64,000 nt of DNA from Turnera subulata (GCA_028386065.3 JAKUCV010000968.1:62427-126426); one strand, 5' to 3'. Counted from the stretch's first letter, positions 33,260 to 44,778 are shown. Notes: generated by a model from the sequence alone, not told the origin. A program made the numbers and translations.

Positions 33260-33515
33260 GAATAAATCGCATATATAGGGTCCGTACTATTTCAAAAGTA
33301 TCGTTTGGGGATCTGTACTATTTTTTGACCCTTTTATGGGTCTATACTCTTATTTTTCGTTCTTTTTAGGGGCCTCGGACAGTCCACGTCATCAGCGGAG
33401 CTGCCCGAGACCCCCTAAAAAGAACGAAAAATAAAAATACAAACCCGTATAACGGACAAAAAATAATACAGATCCCCAAACAATACTTTTGAAATAGTAC
33501 GAACCCAATTTACCC
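33260..33515. mobile_element. fold-back MITE, copy 2
   Basis: Same family as 32434-32690, with similar arms (AATAAATCGCATATATAGGG, GTACTATTTCAAAAGTA) and the inverted right arm ending AATTTACCC. Length about 256 bp. No target duplication found. Confidence 0.75.
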
Positions 33516-34182
33516 TAATTTATTTATAACATGTGCTACTATATATATGTTGCTTAGGTTTTATGTATATGCTTAGGTACGTTGGGGTTGGGGTGGGGGG
33601 TCAGGGTCATTCGTTAGACAGAGAAATATTGGGGAAGAATATACGTGGTGCCTGGAGAACAAAGCATGGAAAGGAAGTGGGCATCTTCCTTTTGTTCACC
33701 CAATCAAGGATGAGAAGCTCAAAGTCATGATGGTAATAATACATGATGCGTTGGCTAATGAAAGTTTTGGAAAGGAGAATCTGTGGAGAGTGATTTTCCT
33801 ACCAAAAAAATCTCTGAAAAACAAAAGTGAAAAGCAAAAGGACTTAAATTGTCGGTACAAGAAAAATAGAAAACAAAAAAAGAAGAAGAATGAAGAATTC
33901 ATATCAAGTGTGCTATACTTATGGTTGGGTAGTTGAATGTTGGTTTCACATAGGTAAAGAAGTGACCTTAAGAACAGAATCTGCCAAGGCATCGCTCCCT
34001 TTCATCCGTGCAATATATTTATGCAGCCACTTGTCGAATCAGACATTTAAGTTGAGGATTCGTTGATTATTAACCGTTTCGATTCCCATTTTGATATGAC
34101 TTTTTTGTTGACGTTCTACTTGATTTCGAAGTTAATGAAAAGAAAAGGGCATGAAAAGCAAGGAGGAGAAGGAGGTGAATAC
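33516..34182. other. spacer without recognised features
   Basis: Mixed AT-rich sequence with an A-rich tract near 33805-33895. Nothing resembling a gene was found. Confidence 0.6.
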
Positions 34183-34735
34183 TAGACCTGGCAATTCGTG
34201 TTGTCGTGTCGGGTTCGTGTCGGGTTGAACAGGTAAACGGGTTCTGAATCTTCAACCCGACCCAACCCATTTAATAATCGTGTCGTGTCGTGTCCAACCC
34301 GTTTATTATCGTGTCGAGTTCGGGTTGACCCGCGGGTTACCTATTTAATCTAACAAGCTTAAAACTTAGTTTGAAATTTTTCTTTATTGCGCAAATTTGT
34401 TATATTTTTTAAGCAAATAGGCATATAATTAGATTTTATCACATATTAAATAAATTATAAATTGTAGAATCATAATGTAATGATATTTTAAAGCATTTAT
34501 AAAAATATTTTTAGAAACTTTTAGTAACTTTGACCTTAAATATTAACTCAGTCTTGTAATAAATCAGTAAAAAATCTATACTATGAATATAATCGGGTCA
34601 TAAACAGGTACCCATCGGGTTGGCGGGTCAACCCGATACCTAACCTGCTAATTTCCGTGTCGTGTCGTGTCGACCCATTTAACTAAACGGGTTGAAAATC
34701 TCTGACCTATACCTGCTAATTTCGTGATCAAATTT
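34183..34735. mobile_element. hAT-type non-autonomous element, right end missing
   Basis: The left end TAGACCTGGCAATTCGTG and the body with repeated GTGTCGTGTCGGGTT match the complete copy at 49314-49860. The match stops at about 34735, where about 37 bp of the right terminus is missing. Confidence 0.75.
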
Positions 34736-34977
34736 TGGGGGGGAGGGGTGATTAAATAGTTAAGTAAGTAAACACTCATAGTCAAATCAAAATAAATAAC
34801 ATGGTAGCTAGCTAGGTAATGCATCCCCGACCTTGGTACAAAGAGTTCTGATTTGAAAACAAAAATGGTAGAAAGAATGAAGAAAGTCATAGCAAGTTTT
34901 AATAAGAAAATCCATCTAACCAATATCGTTGATATTACAAAACCCACTAGACTAGGACTTTTGTTTTAAAAAATAAG

Positions 34978-36834
34978 GAGTAAATGACATATTTAGGGTC
35001 TGTACTATTTGAAAAGTACTCTTTGGGGGTCTGTATTTTTTTTTATCCTTTTTATAGGTCCATACTATTATTTTCTGTCCCGTTCAGGGATCTGGGGCAG
35101 GCACCCTGCTGACGTGGACTGTCGGGCAGTACGTGCACCATACGTGCTCCGGTTTCCCGCCTTTTCGCTCGTGTGACGCGTGTGTGATGCTCACCGTGTC
35201 CAAGGTGGATGGTGGGCCCTACGCTATTTTGGTTCAGCAAATTTTTTTTGTTAATTACCCAATTTCTTATACGGAATTTGCTTTAACGGATGAAAAAAAA
35301 CTAAACCCACATTACCAAAATGCTGTGTAGCAGCAGTAATACACCAAAAATAAATCCCAAATTTCACTCACTAATACCATTAGTCCACCATAATTATTAA
35401 TAATTTTCCTTATGCAAGTTTATACCAAAGAAACTTTGACCCATTAATTGTGAAATCAGTTCATCAATATTTTCCTTTCTTTTCTATTCTTTTCTTCCTC
35501 ACGCGTTGGCCTTGGGTTGTCTGTCAGTTTTTTTTTAATCCAACATCAACTTGAAAAGGAAAGTATTAGTTATTGAATTTAAACAAAATTCGTTTCCTTT
35601 TTTTCTATTCTTTTCTTCCTCACGCGTTGGCCGTGGGTTCTGTGACAGTTTTTTTTTTTAAAATCCAACATCAACTTTTTTTTTTTTTGAGGAAAAATCC
35701 AACATCAACTTGAAAAAGAAAGTATTAATTATTGAATTTGAACAAAACTCGCTTCGTAGAATTAAAAAAAAAACAAAAGGAGATACATGAATTTTAAATT
35801 AAAAAGAGAAAGAAAAAGAAAAAAACCAACCCTAACCATCTTCTCTCCCAACGCAACAACCATGGGGCTCTTCTCTCCCAACCAACCATGGCCCCAACCA
35901 TCTTTCATCTCCATCCTTATCATCACCCATGGTTTTTTCAACACCTATGGTTTCCTCAACAGTACCAAGACTACAAACCACATAATCAACAACTCTCTTT
36001 TGATTCAAATCAACAATTCTCACTGCCACCATCTATCATTCCGTAATAATTAATTATCAAAAGAAATCTATAATGAACCACAAAATTCCAAAACACATAA
36101 AGCAATTCATCCACCTCATCTCTTTCACTTCCTCCTCCGTTCGTCATCGCCACCACCAAACCAAGCAGCGCCGCTAATTCCTTCTCCTTACAAGCGCCAC
36201 CCAGCAAGATGCCGCCAACAAATATTGGTCTTTCCTCCTGCCGCCGCAGCCATGGTGCTGATTGGTGGTGGGTCTGGTTGGGTCTGTAGCATTTTCGGGT
36301 TTGAGGGTTAGGGTTCGTGCAGTGGAATAGGTTTGAGCTGGGGATTTGGGGGTTAGGGCTCCTTGCCTCTAAATTGGGGATTTGGGTTTGGCACTTTCTA
36401 ATTTGAGGATTTCTATCGATAAGGGGTGAGGGATTTCAGGTTTGCACAACGTTTTAGTACTGTGCTTGACCAAAAAAAAAACGTTTTAGTACTGTAGGCT
36501 TAGTTTTTTTTTTTCATCCGTTAAAACAAATCCCATAAAATAAATTGGGTAATTAACAAAAAATATTTTCAAAATTAAAACAGCATAACTGTGGCCCACC
36601 ATCCACTGTGGACATGGCGTGCATCACACGCGCGTCACGCGAGCGAAATGGCAGGAAACCGGAGCGCGTATGGTGCACGTACTGCCCGGGCAGTCCACGT
36701 CAGCAGGGTGCCTGCCCTAGACCCCTGAACGGGACGGAAAATAATAGTATGGACCCGTAAAAGGGATTAAAAAAAGTACAGACCCCTAAAAAGTACTTTT
36801 CAAATAGTACAAGCCCCAAATATGTCATTAACTC
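34978..36834. mobile_element. Mutator-like element with long TIRs (Pack-MULE candidate)
   Basis: TIRs begin GAGTAAATGACATATTT at 34978 and end in the inverted AAATATGTCATTAACTC at 36834. They extend for about 250 bp or more, up to the GTGGGCCC block. The flanks carry a perfect 10-bp duplication AAAAAATAAG (34968-34977 and 36835-36844). The TIR start is related to the MITEs at 32434 and 33260. The interior (about 35340-36530) encodes no transposase. It has a low-complexity CCACCATGG-rich stretch at 35830-36260 that may be a captured gene piece. Confidence 0.85.
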
Positions 36835-36972
36835 AAAAAATAAGTAAGAACAAAACTCAAGTGACGTTTTCGAGAGGATGCGATGCGATCACTTAATTAA
36901 CCAAGAAAAAACTGCTAATCATTAATTAAGTGAACATCATACCCAGGTTTCGTACTTCACTTAACACCTTGA

Positions 36973-37190
36973 GGGTGCGTTTGGTTTGGGGGTTGGGCTG
37001 GGTAGGGTTTGGAACCCAAACCCCAACCCCAAGGGTTGGGGTTGGGTTTGGGTTTTAAACCCAGGCCATGCTGTTTGGTTTGGGGGTTGGATTTCAACAT
37101 GGGTTTGGGCTGGGTTTCAAAATAGGTGTTTGGTTGGAGGCTTGGGTTTAAGGTTGGGTTTGATAATTTGACCAGATTGCCCCTAATACA
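36973..37190. repeat. left TIR and subterminal G-rich repeats of Harbinger
   Basis: The terminal GGGTGCGTTTGGTTTGGGGG is followed by several GGGTTGGGTTTGGG-like units and two echoes of the end phrase (GTTTGGTTTGGGGGTTGG near 37073, GGTGTTTGGTTGG near 37125). Such units commonly bind the transposase or its Myb partner. Confidence 0.8.
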
Positions 37191-37726
37191 GTAGAATGAA
37201 ATTCTAAGTATAAAAACACGTTTTTCTCGAAACATAACATGTAAAATTATATTTGATTCATAAAAACACGTTTTTTTTTGTTCCGAGTGATAACGTGCAA
37301 ATATATTTAATTCAGAATTTTTTATATTAATTTTTACTTTTGCTTTTCCAAAAGTGAAATCTTTTTTTTTTTATGAATCAATCATATTCATATTAATACT
37401 TGATACAGTTTATTATTTTGTTTTATTGTATAGTTAATTTTTATATTTTTCTAAATTAATAAATGTTTGGCATTTTACGCTCTTTATTTAATTTATCCCC
37501 ATAAAGTTCTATTATTTTTTGAAAGTTAATGAAACCCATTGTTTTATATTACTCCCGATAACATTCATGGTTTCTCTCACACATTGTCAATCCACCAAGG
37601 GTTAAAACTTCCAGTACATAGATATTGTCCCGAAAAAAATACAAACGACAAGTTCGCTATTGTCATCACCACATTGTCATCAAACAGTGCTACCTTTAAC
37701 ATTTAACATCCACGGTAACATATAAA
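37191..37726. other. AT-rich noncoding part of Harbinger
   Basis: Between the left subterminal repeats and the third gene lies AT-rich DNA with two AAAACACGTTTTT segments (about 37212 and 37264). It probably holds the 3' UTR of the third gene. No conserved frame was found. Confidence 0.6.
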
Positions 37727-38107
37727 TTACACATTGTTGACCCATTTCGTAAGGATCATGGCCATGAAGAAACCAATCAAAATACCAATAACAACATAGC
37801 ACGTTGGAGCAACAACTGCCTGGTTGGCGGGCGGGAAGGTTTTTGCACGATCACTTTGCTCGGCGATGGGCTCCATAATAGCATATTCGGTAGCACAATT
37901 ACTTTGCTCGGCATTGGCATTTGCAAAGTGTTCGTGAGCCCACCTCTCCTCACTCATGACATAAGCAACCTTTGCTTTGTCGTACGTTTTGTAGCCTTTG
38001 AATGTGGCATTCGGGTATCCATCTACGGCCAATTTAACCGATGGCCAATCGTCATATATGCCATTACGACGCCCGTTGAAAACCACATAGAAATTGTACT
38101 TTCCCAT
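37727..38107 (-). CDS. RNase H1 N-terminal/viroplasmin-domain protein with C-terminal membrane segment, in Harbinger
   Basis: The 126-residue frame is intact. I chose the ATG at 38107 (MGKYNFYVVF) because it has a good context (GCCATGG). Residues 3-45 or so follow the RNase H1 N-terminal (caulimovirus viroplasmin-type) fold: YVVFNGRRNGIYDDW, then V-GYPNATFKGYKTYDKA. This domain in other proteins binds RNA/DNA hybrids or double-stranded RNA. No RNase H catalytic domain follows. The C-terminus has a hydrophobic stretch (CYVVIGILIGFFMAMIL, about residues 100-118) and ends KWVNNV, so a tail-anchored membrane protein is possible. It is on the same strand as the transposase genes and inside the TIRs. 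Its role in transposition is unknown. Confidence 0.75.
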   Translation of the reverse strand: MGKYNFYVVFNGRRNGIYDDWPSVKLAVDGYPNATFKGYKTYDKAKVAYVMSEERWAHEHFANANAEQSNCATEYAIMEPIAEQSDRAKTFPPANQAVVAPTCYVVIGILIGFFMAMILTKWVNNV

Positions 38108-38414
38108 GGCACAACACCTACAAAGAAAACACAAAATATCCAACCATCAAGCAATATACCCACAAAAGTAATCCACAATGCCATACACAACCATGAAGTA
38201 AGCAAATGTCGTTCATAATTCATAACCATGAAGCAAGCAAAAGTCATCCACAATTCCATCCACAACCATCAAACATAACTAACAAGTACAAAGTTTTGAC
38301 AATAACAGAAATGCATGATGAAAGAGTACGAAGATGCAGATTGTCCTAAACAACCACAAAACCACAGTTCCATCCACAACCATCTCCATCCTACTACACT
38401 ACATCCTCGCCAAC

Positions 38415-39030
38415 TTAGCAGCCAAACGCAGTGGTATGATCTTTTCCATAGATCTCCACCAACTTGTAATATTCAGGAAAGGCCTCACCAATCTTGTACT
38501 TGTGACATGGGTGTTGCTACAATTTAAACCAAATTCTGTCACACATAATGCCAAGTTGAAATGCTAATGTGATACGGATCTTGAAATCCCAAAAGAATGC
38601 TAACCTTGTTCCACTTTTCTACCACATCCGAGCTATCAACCTCAACACACATTTTTCGGTCATTCCACCCGAATCCGCTTCTGTCAAGCATCTCATGGCA
38701 TGCCATGTACTTATCTCTCAAAATCCTGAGCTTACTCCTTAAGTTCTCCTTGGTATAATCACGTTCAGGCCGCCTTTCCTTCAATTTTTTCATTATCATA
38801 GTGTTGGATCCAGCTCTAAATTGCCCCGCATCAGCCATGTGACCATCCACAACCATCTCTTGCATGACAATTATCAAGGCATCTACGTCCTCTTGAGTCC
38901 AAACTGCACGAGGCTTCGATGATTTGCTTCCGGCCTTGGATCCAGCCTTGTCTCCAGCCTTGTCTCCAGACTCGGCTACAGACTCGCCTACAAGCATTTC
39001 TTCACATGCCATCTCTTCCATTTCACTCAT
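38415..39030 (-). CDS. Myb/SANT-like DNA-binding protein of Harbinger (two exons)
   Basis: Exon 1 is 39030-38605 and exon 2 is 38498-38415, joined across a GT-AG intron (AAG|GTTAGC and CACAAG|TAC), giving 169 residues. The junction keeps the frame and reads VVEKWNK-YKIGEAFPEYY. The N-terminus is acidic with a repeated AGDKAGSKAGSKSSK stretch. From about residue 41 the Myb/SANT-like domain follows: VWTQEDVDALIIVMQEMV, then KENLRSKLRILRDKY and GFGWNDRKMCVEV. In PIF/Harbinger systems this partner binds the subterminal repeats and brings the transposase to the DNA and nucleus. No stop or frameshift is seen. Confidence 0.85.
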
Positions 39031-39339
39031 CCTACTTCCCCCTAATATGAAATTTCAGTAGTGAACCACACAAATGTTTAACAAGTCTAATGAAGGTGCT
39101 ACTGAAATACAATGTCAATAACCAATACAAATAAAATGTCAATAACCAACACAAATATAATGTCAACATACAAATGCAGTACAGTATGAAGAACCAATGA
39201 AAACATAATGTCAACGTTCGAATGCAATACAATGTTATGCATGGAATGGAATACATTTTAGAATTTATTAAGGCAAGTAGTTTTGGAAAAGAAAACACTC
39301 TTCAAATAAAAATCTGAAATAGGTGACTTGTAGACAAGT

Positions 39340-40751
39340 TCAAGGAATCTGAACATGGGAAGCCCTCCATTCATTGAACATCTCCATCGCTAAGCCATCC
39401 CTCCAATTAGACCATTCATCGGTACTTTGCACACAGTCAATGACTTCGGGTTCTTCACTATCATCCTCATTACCAGACGTCAATTCAGCTGCACCTTCTT
39501 CAATTTCTGCAGGGTCTACTGCCATTGTTTTCCTAATAAAGTTATGCAGCATTGCACAAACTGCAATGATCTTCACTTGGGTCTCAACACCATAAAAGGA
39601 TGGGCTCCTCAAAATTGCCCACCGTTTCTTAAAAATGCCAAATGCTCGCTCAACAACATTTCTGGCACTAGCATGTTTAAGGTTGAAATATTCTTCATGA
39701 TTGGCCGGTGCCCTGTGACCAGTTGCTGCCCACTCTTTTAGATGGTAGCGGACACCTCTATATGGGGCAAGAAATCCAGGCCCATTTGTGTACCCAGCAT
39801 CAACTAGATAATAATTCTCTGGAAAAAATTATGCATGCACGTAGGCAGTCAAAATTTACTGATTTCATTTTCAGTTATATACATTACATATACAACTAAA
39901 ATTGAACATACCCACAGGAACTTTCAACCCGTCTGTCTTTGTCACCGCAGCACGCAACACCCTAGAATCTGATGCAGATCCCTCCCAACCTGGGAGTATG
40001 TATGTGAAATTCATTTCACGGTTACATACTCCTAACACATTCATTGCAATATGCCCCTTCCTACTGCGGTATCTACGTTTGTCAGCTGCTGGGACAGTGA
40101 CATCAATATAACAACCATCCAATGCCCCTAGACATCCCTATTGCAAAATTTTACAAAATTTTAGTTGCGTGTAAAATTCTAACAAAATTAAATGTAAGAC
40201 AGATTCCTAACCAGTACCTTGAACCACTTCCATCTTGGTTCCGTACAATCGTTGGGTACAGGCTCTGGCTTAACATCAAAGGCGTCCTTAGCCAATATAG
40301 CCGCCGTCAACACCGCATGCACTTGCCTACTTACTGTCTCACCCGACCTACTAAAAGCTGTCATTTGTACCCTATTCTTTCCGTGATGTGCTAAAATCTG
40401 TAACAACATTGCAACTTTTTCCTCTATGGTGACACTACCTGTTGCCGTCAACCCACCCCTAGTTTGGAGGATGTCACATAATTTGGCAAATGCATTTCTA
40501 TCCATTCGTAGCATCGAAATGCAGTACACATCATTAGCTTTGGTAATCTTATCTATTGCCTCTTTCCTGCTTTGTAAATTAGTCGAAACCCTATCGTATA
40601 ACGCCCTCTTATTGGCATACCTACCAATTTTCATGTGATACAACGCCCCAAATATCTCCATTTCCATCTCCCTATTACGGCGGTTTTGGTTATTCCACCA
40701 CCACCATATTACCAAGTCCTCTTCCCATTGATCATCCTCTTCCATATTCAT
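39340..40751 (-). CDS. PIF/Harbinger DDE transposase (three exons)
   Basis: Coding exons are 40751-40218, 40137-39912 and 39818-39340, with GT-AG introns (AAG|GTACTGG to CAATAG|GGATG; CTGTGG|GTATG to TTCCAG|AGAAT). They give 412 residues in one frame. The ATG at 40751 is used because a splice acceptor (TTTTTATAG) lies just upstream, suggesting a 5' UTR intron. The N-terminal part has a helix-turn-helix region ([30 protein letters not shown]). The DDE catalytic domain shows [10 protein letters not shown] (first Asp), [12 protein letters not shown] (second Asp) and [19 protein letters not shown] (Glu). The C-terminus is acidic. The enzyme cuts and rejoins the element ends. All key residues are intact, which is rare in this window. 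Confidence 0.9.
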
Positions 40752-40781
40752 CTCAATAATGTCTATAAAAATGAACTCCAA

Positions 40782-42560
40782 TTAAATAATGCAAGCACAA
40801 GATGGACAACATGAAAATGGCAAGAGAGCATGTTCAGCACAGCAAATAGAGGAAGACAGCCTAAAAATGTCAAGAGAGCACATTCAACGAGGTAAAGAAG
40901 TGCCAAAACAAGCACCAAATACATGAGAAAGAGAGAGTGGAAGTTGATACCTTGACAATGTACAGTAATGTCAGAGGTTGAGGAGGAGTAGCAGATGCCG
41001 AGACGAATGGATTTTGGAACTGGAGTAGTGAAACTGAAAATAAAAACCACACAGAGAGAGCGAGAGAGAGGAGAACATGAGAATTTGTATAACGAATTTG
41101 TATAACCTTGCTGCAAAATGAGAATTGATTAAGGAGAACATTCCAAGCAATATTTGAAGCACCTCAAGTGCAGAAAATGAACAGACAGATACGAAAGCTC
41201 TATTATCAAGAAAGGACAAAACAAAAGAGCAAACCCAAAAGCCATATAGACACGACCACATGCATGTATAAAAAGCAAGTCACTACAAACAAACAACTGA
41301 ATTGTAAGATCAAAACAACAGACTAAGAAAGGAAATGATGATCACTGATTCTTCGCTGAAAATAAAAACCACATAGAGAGAGTTTGGCTCTAATTGTTCT
41401 CCACATCAAAAAGTCATGCAATTTGCTGCAAATTAAGAGAATGTGTGTTGACAACTTCCAACTAATCAGCTTTGACGACTTCCATCTAATCAAAGCTTTA
41501 GACTGATACTAATCTATGCATGAAATTAACAGAAACAAAGATAAAGTAAATGCAAGTAGCAAAACAAGCAGTTTGTATACTACTCTATTCATCAAGCAGC
41601 TTGTGCTTTCTTCCTAACAAGCATGTCAGGTCATAAAAAATTATGCATGGTTTCTATGCAAAAGCATGGAAGCTGTAATACTCAACATATTATTCATTTC
41701 CTGCCACTTCGCACCAAAAACAGACATCTAAGAACAATGAAGGAGGTGAACACGTTAGCAAGCACATCTATGTCTTCCATTACAAGTCCACTCCAGAATC
41801 ATCAATCTATTTTTATGGATAAACAATCCACGAGTCAAGAACTCCAATTCACAAAGCATTATATATGTTCTTACACTTATTTGGTTCAGAGAACAAGAAT
41901 CACAAAGCAGAAGAAGGAGAAGACAGCCGAGCTTTATCTATCGAGAAGCATGTCATCATGGAAAAGGAACAACAAAGCATTTTAAAATGAGACTTCCACA
42001 TTTCAACAGCAACAAAAACATCCACTCTCAAAACAAAAACATCCGAGCTTTACCAGTGACCCAGTCAGCCAAGCTCAACCTTCAACGAACCTACATCAAC
42101 CAAGAAGAAGGCGAATTAGAGTGTAATAGAGAGGAAACTAACTGCTATTAACATTTTTGGAATTAATACAGAAATGGAGGAAGAAAGAGGGGAGAGGTGG
42201 TGAGGGAAGAGATAAACCCAAAAAATAGGCAATAATGTCCTCTTTAGACTCCTCGATAAGCTCCTCCTAATCTATTCGGAGGAAGAAGGAAATATGAGAG
42301 AGAAAAAATAAAACACACACAAAACACAACACACATACACAATAGAGAGAGAAGGAGGAGAAGAAGGAGGAGAAGATGTTATAGTAAGTTCACGCATACC
42401 AGTGAGGGGTGAGTGTGTTAGCCGGCCAAGCTCAGCCTTCAATCAACCTACATCAACAAAAAGAAAGACGAATTAGAGAGATTTAGAGAGGAAACTAATA
42501 GCTATTAACATTTTCCAGATGTATTAAATCGAATCGAAATTTTTCCCCAAAATCGAATTT
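40782..42560 (-). other. Harbinger upstream noncoding region, probable 5' UTR introns
   Basis: The stretch between the TATA box region and the transposase coding start has no conserved frame. It includes GA-rich tracts (41050-41075, 42335-42380). It probably contains one or more introns of the 5' UTR, since an acceptor precedes the ATG at 40751. Confidence 0.5.
42066..42525. repeat. direct repeat pair of about 100 bp in Harbinger
   Basis: Copies at about 42066-42161 and 42423-42523 share GCCAAGCTCA, CCTACATCAAC, GAATTAGAG and GAGAGGAAACTAA in the same order. About 260 bp lie between them. No frame is conserved. Confidence 0.8.
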
Positions 42561-42800
42561 AGGGTTCTTGAGTTGAATTTTGGGGATTTTCGTGAATGGT
42601 GGAAATGGAGGAAGAACGAGGGGAGAGGTTGCAGAGGAGGAAGAAACAAGATGAAAGGAAGCGGATTTTGCAAAAAAAAAAATGGAGGTTGTGGGCTGGG
42701 AATCGATCGGAGGGAAGGATGGAGGGGAGGAGAAAAGGAGAAGACAAACCTGGAGAAGAGTTGGAGAAGGTATCGAGCTCGGCTGAAGGGAAAAAAATGC

Positions 42801-42807
42801 TTTTATA
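42801..42807 (-). promoter_or_regulatory. TATA box for the Harbinger genes
   Basis: The minus strand reads CCATATAAAAGCAT, with TATAAAA at 42801-42807, about 260 bp inside the right TIR. A pyrimidine-rich leader follows (CTTCTCC, CTCCTCTGC). This would drive transcription toward the transposase. Confidence 0.6.
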
Positions 42808-42839
42808 TGGCCGGGATAGTTTAGGAATTATGAAATTTG

Positions 42840-43063
42840 GGCAGGGACACGCTCGTCCCAAAATTACAAACCCCAACCCTCCAAACCCCAACCTCAGCTC
42901 CCGGGGCGGGTGGGAAAACGCGGGTTTGAGGCTCCGAAACCCGCATGGTGGGTTTCCAAACCCAAACCCCGATTCAAACCCGCCCTCCCTTTTCTTCAAC
43001 CAAACAGCGGGTTGGGTTTCAAACCCAAACCCGCCCGCCCAAACCCCCAAAGCAAACACACCC
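42840..43063. repeat. right TIR and subterminal repeats of Harbinger
   Basis: Repeats of CCCAAACCC and AACCCGC type mirror the G-rich units of the left end. The terminus CAAACACACCC is the inverted form of GGGTGCGTTTG. Confidence 0.85.
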
Positions 43064-43066
43064 TGA

Positions 43067-44525
43067 GTCATTTTCAGATATACCGGCTATTTTCTTCCTC
43101 CAAAGAGGAAAAGACCACCTTTTCTCCTTGCATCAGTCTTTACTCTTTGATTGAATCCATGGGCGGTATCTGTTATATATGGGAAGTTAGGAAATTCAAC
43201 TAGAGTAGTTAGGCTGTTAGTGTGTTATATGGTTTTTATGTTAATGACTAATCAAACCACGACAATGATGGTTATATATGTTGTCCATTAGCCTAATAGG
43301 AACAAGAGCATACAAATTTGTCCAGTTCATGCACAGACACTTTAATTGCGCACCAACTGTTATTGTATCTCTCAAATATAGAGTATTATTAGCTCTTAAT
43401 TATAGGCCGGAAAACCAACAAATCTAGGCTGAGTGTCAAATCACTAAATTTCAGCCGCTAATGTCTCCATTTTTTGTTCACTTTTCTAATTTGATGAGAA
43501 GCAGAGGTCTCCATCCATCAAATCAAAGTAATCTCCCTCAAACCACATAATTGCAAACATACTGTGTGTTTTTCTTTGTTGTTTTTTTTTCAAATTTTTA
43601 TTATGACTTATATAATTAGAGGGAGGTGGTAAACTTTTATCATATGATCTCAAAAAGGTTCATCCGTTAGAGCTATGCTATCTTAATTAAAATATTTCGA
43701 GCCCAAATCTTGAAAATGCAATACTCTAAAAATCAAGTATATCAACGCCAATCTTTATAATTTCTAACCTCAGTCCAGCTTAATCTAAGTATGTTAATAT
43801 ACTTACAGTCCATTTGGTATCAATTTGGAATTGAAATTGAATTCAAATCATTAAAAATTTCGAATTTGAATTCATTATGAAATCAATTCCCATGCTTGGT
43901 ATACTTTTTAATAATGAGTTGAATTCAATTCTAGGTATAAATCAAATTATCAATTGAATTGCTAAAATTACCTAAGTTGTCTTTTTGCTAAAAAAAATTA
44001 AAATAAGAGTAGACGGTCATTTTTGTTATTTAGACATACCAATACTTTTCCAACGGAATTGAATTCCAAATCCGATAGGTTTTGCCTGGATTTGAAATAT
44101 TACCAAAATATTTATCCAAAAATAAAAAATAGAATTCAAGTCCTATTTTAAGTTAAGTAGAATTATACTAAATTAAGGAATAGATTTCAATTCTTGGAAT
44201 TGAATTTAATTCACTGTTAAAGATGAGCTCGCCTAGGATACTTATGCAAAAGCAAAAATGAAAAAGATTCATGGACTTTTGAAGCATCCATCCTGCAGCA
44301 ATGTTACTAAATAAGCCACGGGCTTTTTCGTGGCCAGAAAACAAATTGTAAGTCCAATAACGATTGGAATTACCCAGGCCTAGCCCAAATGTTGAAGCAC
44401 CCACATCCCTTAGCAATCGTGCCTATTTCCAAAGGAATTTGGGCTTGCAACTGTCCACGCTTTCTCACTTTGCAAATTTTTTTTTAATATTGTCGGGGCC
44501 TTTACATTTTCTGTCTTGGGCTATA
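43067..44525. other. AT-rich spacer, possible diverged MITE at 43810-44220
   Basis: No gene is visible. From 43810 the sequence is rich in GAATTGAATT-type motifs and starts CAGTCCATTTGGTATC, like some MITEs, but I could not define its right end or a target duplication. Confidence 0.5.
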
Positions 44526-44534
44526 CTATCTCAA

Positions 44535-44778
44535 GGGTTTTTCGTGCCCTAAGGGCACATGATAAGCCACTAAATAAGGAAATGAATTTCCACAATTAAT
44601 GAATATCATTTCTATTGTGACTGAAATAACTTTTCATTGAAGTAATTACACAGCACAATCACTTGTTTATGAAAAGGTTATTTCAGTCACTAAGAAAATG
44701 ATACTCATTAATTATGAGAATTCATTTCCTTATTTAGTGACTTATCATGTGCCCTTAGGCCACAAGATAGAAAAACCC
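44535..44778. mobile_element. 244-bp MITE with 9-bp target duplication
   Basis: The arms are inverted copies (GGGTTTTTC and AGGGCACATGATAAG on the left, CTTATCATGTGCCCTTA and GAAAAACCC on the right). The flanks are CTATCTCAA (44526-44534) and CTATCTTAA (44779-44787), a 9-bp duplication with one change, suggesting Mutator-like mobilisation. Confidence 0.85.

Larger units (their letters stand above)
36973..43063 (-). mobile_element. PIF/Harbinger transposon, apparently complete and autonomous
   Basis: The ends GGGTGCGTTTGGTTTGGGGG (36973) and the inverted CCCAAAGCAAACACACCC type end (43063) form TIRs followed by G-rich subterminal repeats of TTTGGGTTTGGG type. A 3-bp duplication TGA flanks the element (36970-36972, 43064-43066), as expected for this superfamily. 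Inside are a transposase, a Myb/SANT-like partner and a third small gene, all on the minus strand, plus a TATA box near the right end. Length is 6.1 kb. Confidence 0.93.

Noticed and set aside
35830..36260. A host gene exon in the Mutator-like element
   Set aside because: Short frames with His/Pro/Gln-rich or Pro/Ser-rich composition occur, but none is long or matches a family I know. It is kept only as a capture candidate.
38539..39030. Single-exon reading of the Harbinger Myb-like gene ending VSILLGFQ
   Set aside because: A GT-AG intron from 38604 to 38499 keeps the frame and restores a conserved continuation (YKIGEAFPEYYKLVEIYGKD), so the two-exon model is preferred.
41623..41985. 120-codon plus-strand frame inside Harbinger
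   Set aside because: It is antisense to the transposase unit in a probable 5' UTR intron, with no motif and no supporting signals.
43810..44220. A MITE with GAATTGAATT-rich arms
   Set aside because: The left end looks like a MITE terminus, but I could not find a matching inverted right end or a target duplication.
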